NCBI GenBank assembly: GCA_902803015.1
Contig: CADCOL010000169.1
Coordinates: forward strand, 1 to 7,363
DNA: 7,363 nt
Source of the DNA: an uncultured Lachnospiraceae bacterium
Lineage (GTDB): Bacteria; Bacillota; Clostridia; Lachnospirales; Lachnospiraceae
Direction of reading: 5' to 3'
The translations under genes and the position numbers were made by a program. The first letter of the stretch is position 1, and each line of letters begins with the position of its first letter. The notes beneath the pieces were generated by a model. It was not told the DNA's origin. It did not search any database and was given only the letters and a program-made list of their open reading frames with translations. Of the stretch, positions 4,654 through 7,363 are shown piece after piece.

Positions 4654-7363
4654 TTACTTAAAGTACTTCACACCGGCTTCGAAGATCTTCAGATCCTGCT
4701 CGCCGTAAATGTTGATTGCGACACCGTCGCCGCGACGCTCCGCATGAGCCATTTTACCGAGAACACGTCCGTCCGGTGAAGTAATGCCTTCGATGGATGC
4801 GTAGGAACCGTTGATGTTCCACTCTTCGTCCATCGAAATGTTTCCGTCGATATCCGCGTAGCGGGTTGCTACCTGGCCGTTTTCGAAGAGCTTGTCAATC
4901 CACTCCTTCGGTGCTACGAAACGTCCCTCTCCGTGGGATGCAGGCGATGTGTAGGTATGACCAACCTCGGCAAGTGCCAGCCACGGCGAAAGGTTCGAAA
5001 CAACCTTCGTGTAAGCCATCTTGGAGATGTGGCGGTTAATCGTGTTGAAGGTCAGTGTCGGAGAATCTTCCTTCTGTCCGACGATCTCACCGTAAGGCAC
5101 AAGACCTAATTTGATGAGTGCCTGGAATCCGTTACAGATACCGAGTGCCAGACCGTCACGCTCATTTAAGAGTTTCATAACCGCATCTTTCAATGCTTCG
5201 TTCTGGAATGCAGTTGCAAAGAACTTCGCACTTCCGTCCGGCTCATCACCTGCGGAGAATCCGCCGGGGAACATGATAATCTGTGCTTTGCCTATTTCTT
5301 TTACATACTCTTCCACGGACTCTTTAATATCGTTTGCGCTTAAGTTACGGAAAATCTTCGTCGTAACCGTTGCACCGGCACGCTCAAATGCCTTCGTGGA
5401 ATCATATTCACAGTTCGTTCCGGGGAATACCGGAATGAATACGTGAGGCTTTGCAACTTTATTCTTGCAGACATATACGTTTCCGCCGGTATAAAGCTTC
5501 TCTTCAAGCGGAGTCGTATCATCTTTGGACTTCGAAGGGAATACTCTCTCAAGTTTGCCCTTGTAAGCTGCCAGAAGCTCGTCCATGGACACCGTAACGT
5601 CTTTATAGGTAAATCCGCCGTTTACGACATGTCCGACGAGAATGAACGGAATATTCATCTCAAGCAGTGCCTCGGAGGAAACTTCCAGAAGGATGTCGCC
5701 CATGCGGTTCTTAAAGAGGTCTTCCTTGGAAAGTGCTTCGTCAAAGAGAACGCCGAGTCCGTTACCGAATGCCATCTTTGCAAGTCCGGGAACGATTCCG
5801 TAGGAATCAAGAACATATGCCGCCGCAATGCGCTTGGATTTGTTCATCTCGTAGATTGCATTGTATAAAGTCTTTACTTTCTCAAAATCGGGAATCTCTT
5901 CATCGTTCTTCGGCATGGAAACAAGAATGAGGAAATCTCCTGCTTTCTTCAGTTCCGGAGTAATCACATCCTTCACCTTAGCCACATCTACCGCGAAGGA
6001 GCAAAGCGTGGGCGGAACGTCGATATCCTGGAAGGTACCGGACATACTGTCCTTACCGCCGATGGACGGAAGTTCGAATGCAAGCTGTGCCTTGTATGCA
6101 CCAAGGAGTGCCGCAAAAGGCTGGCTCCAGCGCTTCGGATCTTCGGTCATTCTTCTGAAGTATTCCTGGAAGGTGAATCTTACTTTTCTGTAATCACCGC
6201 CTGCTGCCACAATCTTGGACAGGGAGGAAAGTACCGCATAAATGGAACCGTGATACGGGCTCCAGGAAGAAAGATACGGATCGAAGCCGTAGCTCATCAT
6301 TGTGACCGCATCGGTCAAGCCGTCCAGTACCGGTACTTTTGCTACCATGGTCTGGGTTTCGGTCATCTGATACTTACCGCCGTAAGGCATCAGCACGCTG
6401 CCCGCTCCGATGGAGGAATCGAACATTTCAACGAGTCCCTTCTGGGAACAGGTATTTAAGTCGGATACGCTTGCGGTAATCGCGGTCTTTAAATCGCCTG
6501 CGTTTAATGCTTCTTTGACCGCAGGGATTGCAATCTTCTTAAAGTAGTCTTCGCTCTTCTTCGGGCTCTCAACATAGACATCGGTCTCCTGATGCGCACC
6601 GTTGGTATTTAAGAACGCTCTGGAGATGTTTACGATACTCTTTCCTCTCCAGTTCAGAACCAGTCTCGGCTCCTCGGTTACGGTAGCCACTTCGACTGCC
6701 TCGAGGTTTTCTTCTGCCGCATATTTCATGAATTCCGCAACATCCTTCGGATCGATGACAACCGCCATTCTTTCCTGGGATTCGGAAATCGCAAGTTCGG
6801 TTCCGTCCAGACCTTCGTACTTCTTGGGAACTTTATCGAGATCCACGGTCAGACCGTCTGCAAGCTCACCGATTGCAACGGAAACACCGCCGGCACCGAA
6901 GTCGTTACACTTCTTAATCAGGCGGCTGACTTCGCCGCGACGGAAGAGGCGCTGGATTTTACGTTCTGTGGGAGGATTACCCTTCTGAACTTCCGCACCG
7001 CAGGTTTCAATCGAGGATACGGTATGTACCTTGGAAGATCCGGTTGCACCGCCGCAGCCGTCACGTCCGGTACGTCCGCCGAGGAGAATGATTACATCTC
7101 CGGGATCGGAGGTCAGTCTCTTTACGTCACGTCTCGGAGCGGCACCCATAACGGCACCGATTTCCATTCTCTTTGCCACATAATCGGGATGATAGATTTC
7201 TTTTACAAGGCCGGTTGCAAGACCGATCTGGTTTCCGTAGGAAGAATATCCGTGTGCGGCACCGCGCACCAGTTTTTTCTGGGAAAGTTTTCCCTTTAAG
7301 GTTTCGGAGTTCGGAACCGTGGGATCAGCAGCACCGGTTACACGCATTGCCTGATAAACGTAA
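4654..7363 (-). CDS. purL: Phosphoribosylformylglycinamidine synthase, single-chain, N-terminus outside window
   Basis: PurL converts formylglycinamide ribonucleotide, glutamine and ATP to formylglycinamidine ribonucleotide, the fourth step of purine synthesis, in the cytoplasm. About 902 codons are visible; the frame is open at the right edge (YVYQAMRVTGAADPT), and relatives of about 1250 residues imply that some 350 N-terminal residues are missing. Counting from the Met at 7347, the first synthase half contains the GGRTGRDGCGGATGSS loop (90-105) and DFGAGGVSVAIGELADG (149-165). The second half has PSIGGKDSMSGTF (427-439). From about 635 comes the fused glutamine amidotransferase domain: FPGTNCEYDS (641-650), GGFSAGDEPDG (695-705), nucleophile Cys738 in LGICNGFQAL, SHGEGRF (804-810), and the His868/Glu870 pair in HAERRG. 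All catalytic landmarks in view are intact. The fused layout matches the clade II PurL of Clostridia and streptococci rather than the split PurS/PurQ/PurL of Bacillus. Two hairpins close the transcript. Confidence 0.97.
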   Translation of the reverse strand, partial: YVYQAMRVTGAADPTVPNSETLKGKLSQKKLVRGAAHGYSSYGNQIGLATGLVKEIYHPDYVAKRMEIGAVMGAAPRRDVKRLTSDPGDVIILLGGRTGRDGCGGATGSSKVHTVSSIETCGAEVQKGNPPTERKIQRLFRRGEVSRLIKKCNDFGAGGVSVAIGELADGLTVDLDKVPKKYEGLDGTELAISESQERMAVVIDPKDVAEFMKYAAEENLEAVEVATVTEEPRLVLNWRGKSIVNISRAFLNTNGAHQETDVYVESPKKSEDYFKKIAIPAVKEALNAGDLKTAITASVSDLNTCSQKGLVEMFDSSIGAGSVLMPYGGKYQMTETQTMVAKVPVLDGLTDAVTMMSYGFDPYLSSWSPYHGSIYAVLSSLSKIVAAGGDYRKVRFTFQEYFRRMTEDPKRWSQPFAALLGAYKAQLAFELPSIGGKDSMSGTFQDIDVPPTLCSFAVDVAKVKDVITPELKKAGDFLILVSMPKNDEEIPDFEKVKTLYNAIYEMNKSKRIAAAYVLDSYGIVPGLAKMAFGNGLGVLFDEALSKEDLFKNRMGDILLEVSSEALLEMNIPFILVGHVVNGGFTYKDVTVSMDELLAAYKGKLERVFPSKSKDDTTPLEEKLYTGGNVYVCKNKVAKPHVFIPVFPGTNCEYDSTKAFERAGATVTTKIFRNLSANDIKESVEEYVKEIGKAQIIMFPGGFSAGDEPDGSAKFFATAFQNEALKDAVMKLLNERDGLALGICNGFQALIKLGLVPYGEIVGQKEDSPTLTFNTINRHISKMAYTKVVSNLSPWLALAEVGHTYTSPASHGEGRFVAPKEWIDKLFENGQVATRYADIDGNISMDEEWNINGSYASIEGITSPDGRVLGKMAHAERRGDGVAINIYGEQDLKIFEAGVKYFK

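Noticed and set aside
5443..7299. Several plus-strand open frames of 65-141 codons inside purL
   Set aside because: All are antisense shadows of purL, whose frame and conserved motifs are unambiguous.

Overview
The window holds two large genes and the start of a third, all on the minus strand, so transcription runs from high to low coordinates. The clearest is the 3' three quarters of purL, a single-chain phosphoribosylformylglycinamidine (FGAM) synthase of the type common in Clostridia, streptococci and bifidobacteria. The PurL type, strong GGAGG-type ribosome binding sites, moderate G+C and intrinsic terminators suggest a Firmicute of class Clostridia. Lachnospiraceae is my best guess; it comes from the look of the proteins, not from a search.

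Layout in the direction of transcription. purL enters at the right edge (7363) without its N-terminus and ends at 4654. The 227-base gap 4427-4653 holds two hairpin terminator candidates after purL (4610-4644 and 4575-4600), a pair of 10-base direct repeats beside a possible extended -10 element (4523-4555), and the ribosome binding site of the next gene. A 1439-residue gene of unrecognised function fills 4426-107. After 33 bases a further gene starts at 73 behind a perfect GGAGG and leaves the window after 24 codons.

purL is housekeeping purine biosynthesis and appears to be transcriptionally closed off from what follows. The 1439-residue protein is the unusual part. It has no signal peptide or membrane segment, is mostly charged helix, and contains a diverged internal duplication: residues about 12-301 resemble about 493-806. 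The two copies share an ENPYL motif and a R-x-C...NGW motif. A long predicted coiled coil follows the first copy, and a different C-terminal module carries a KGGKPGD...RYHAMVNARKAL stretch. It probably shares a transcript with the gene starting at 73, whose basic N-terminus could precede a membrane segment. No known defence, mobile-element, RNA or CRISPR system is visible.
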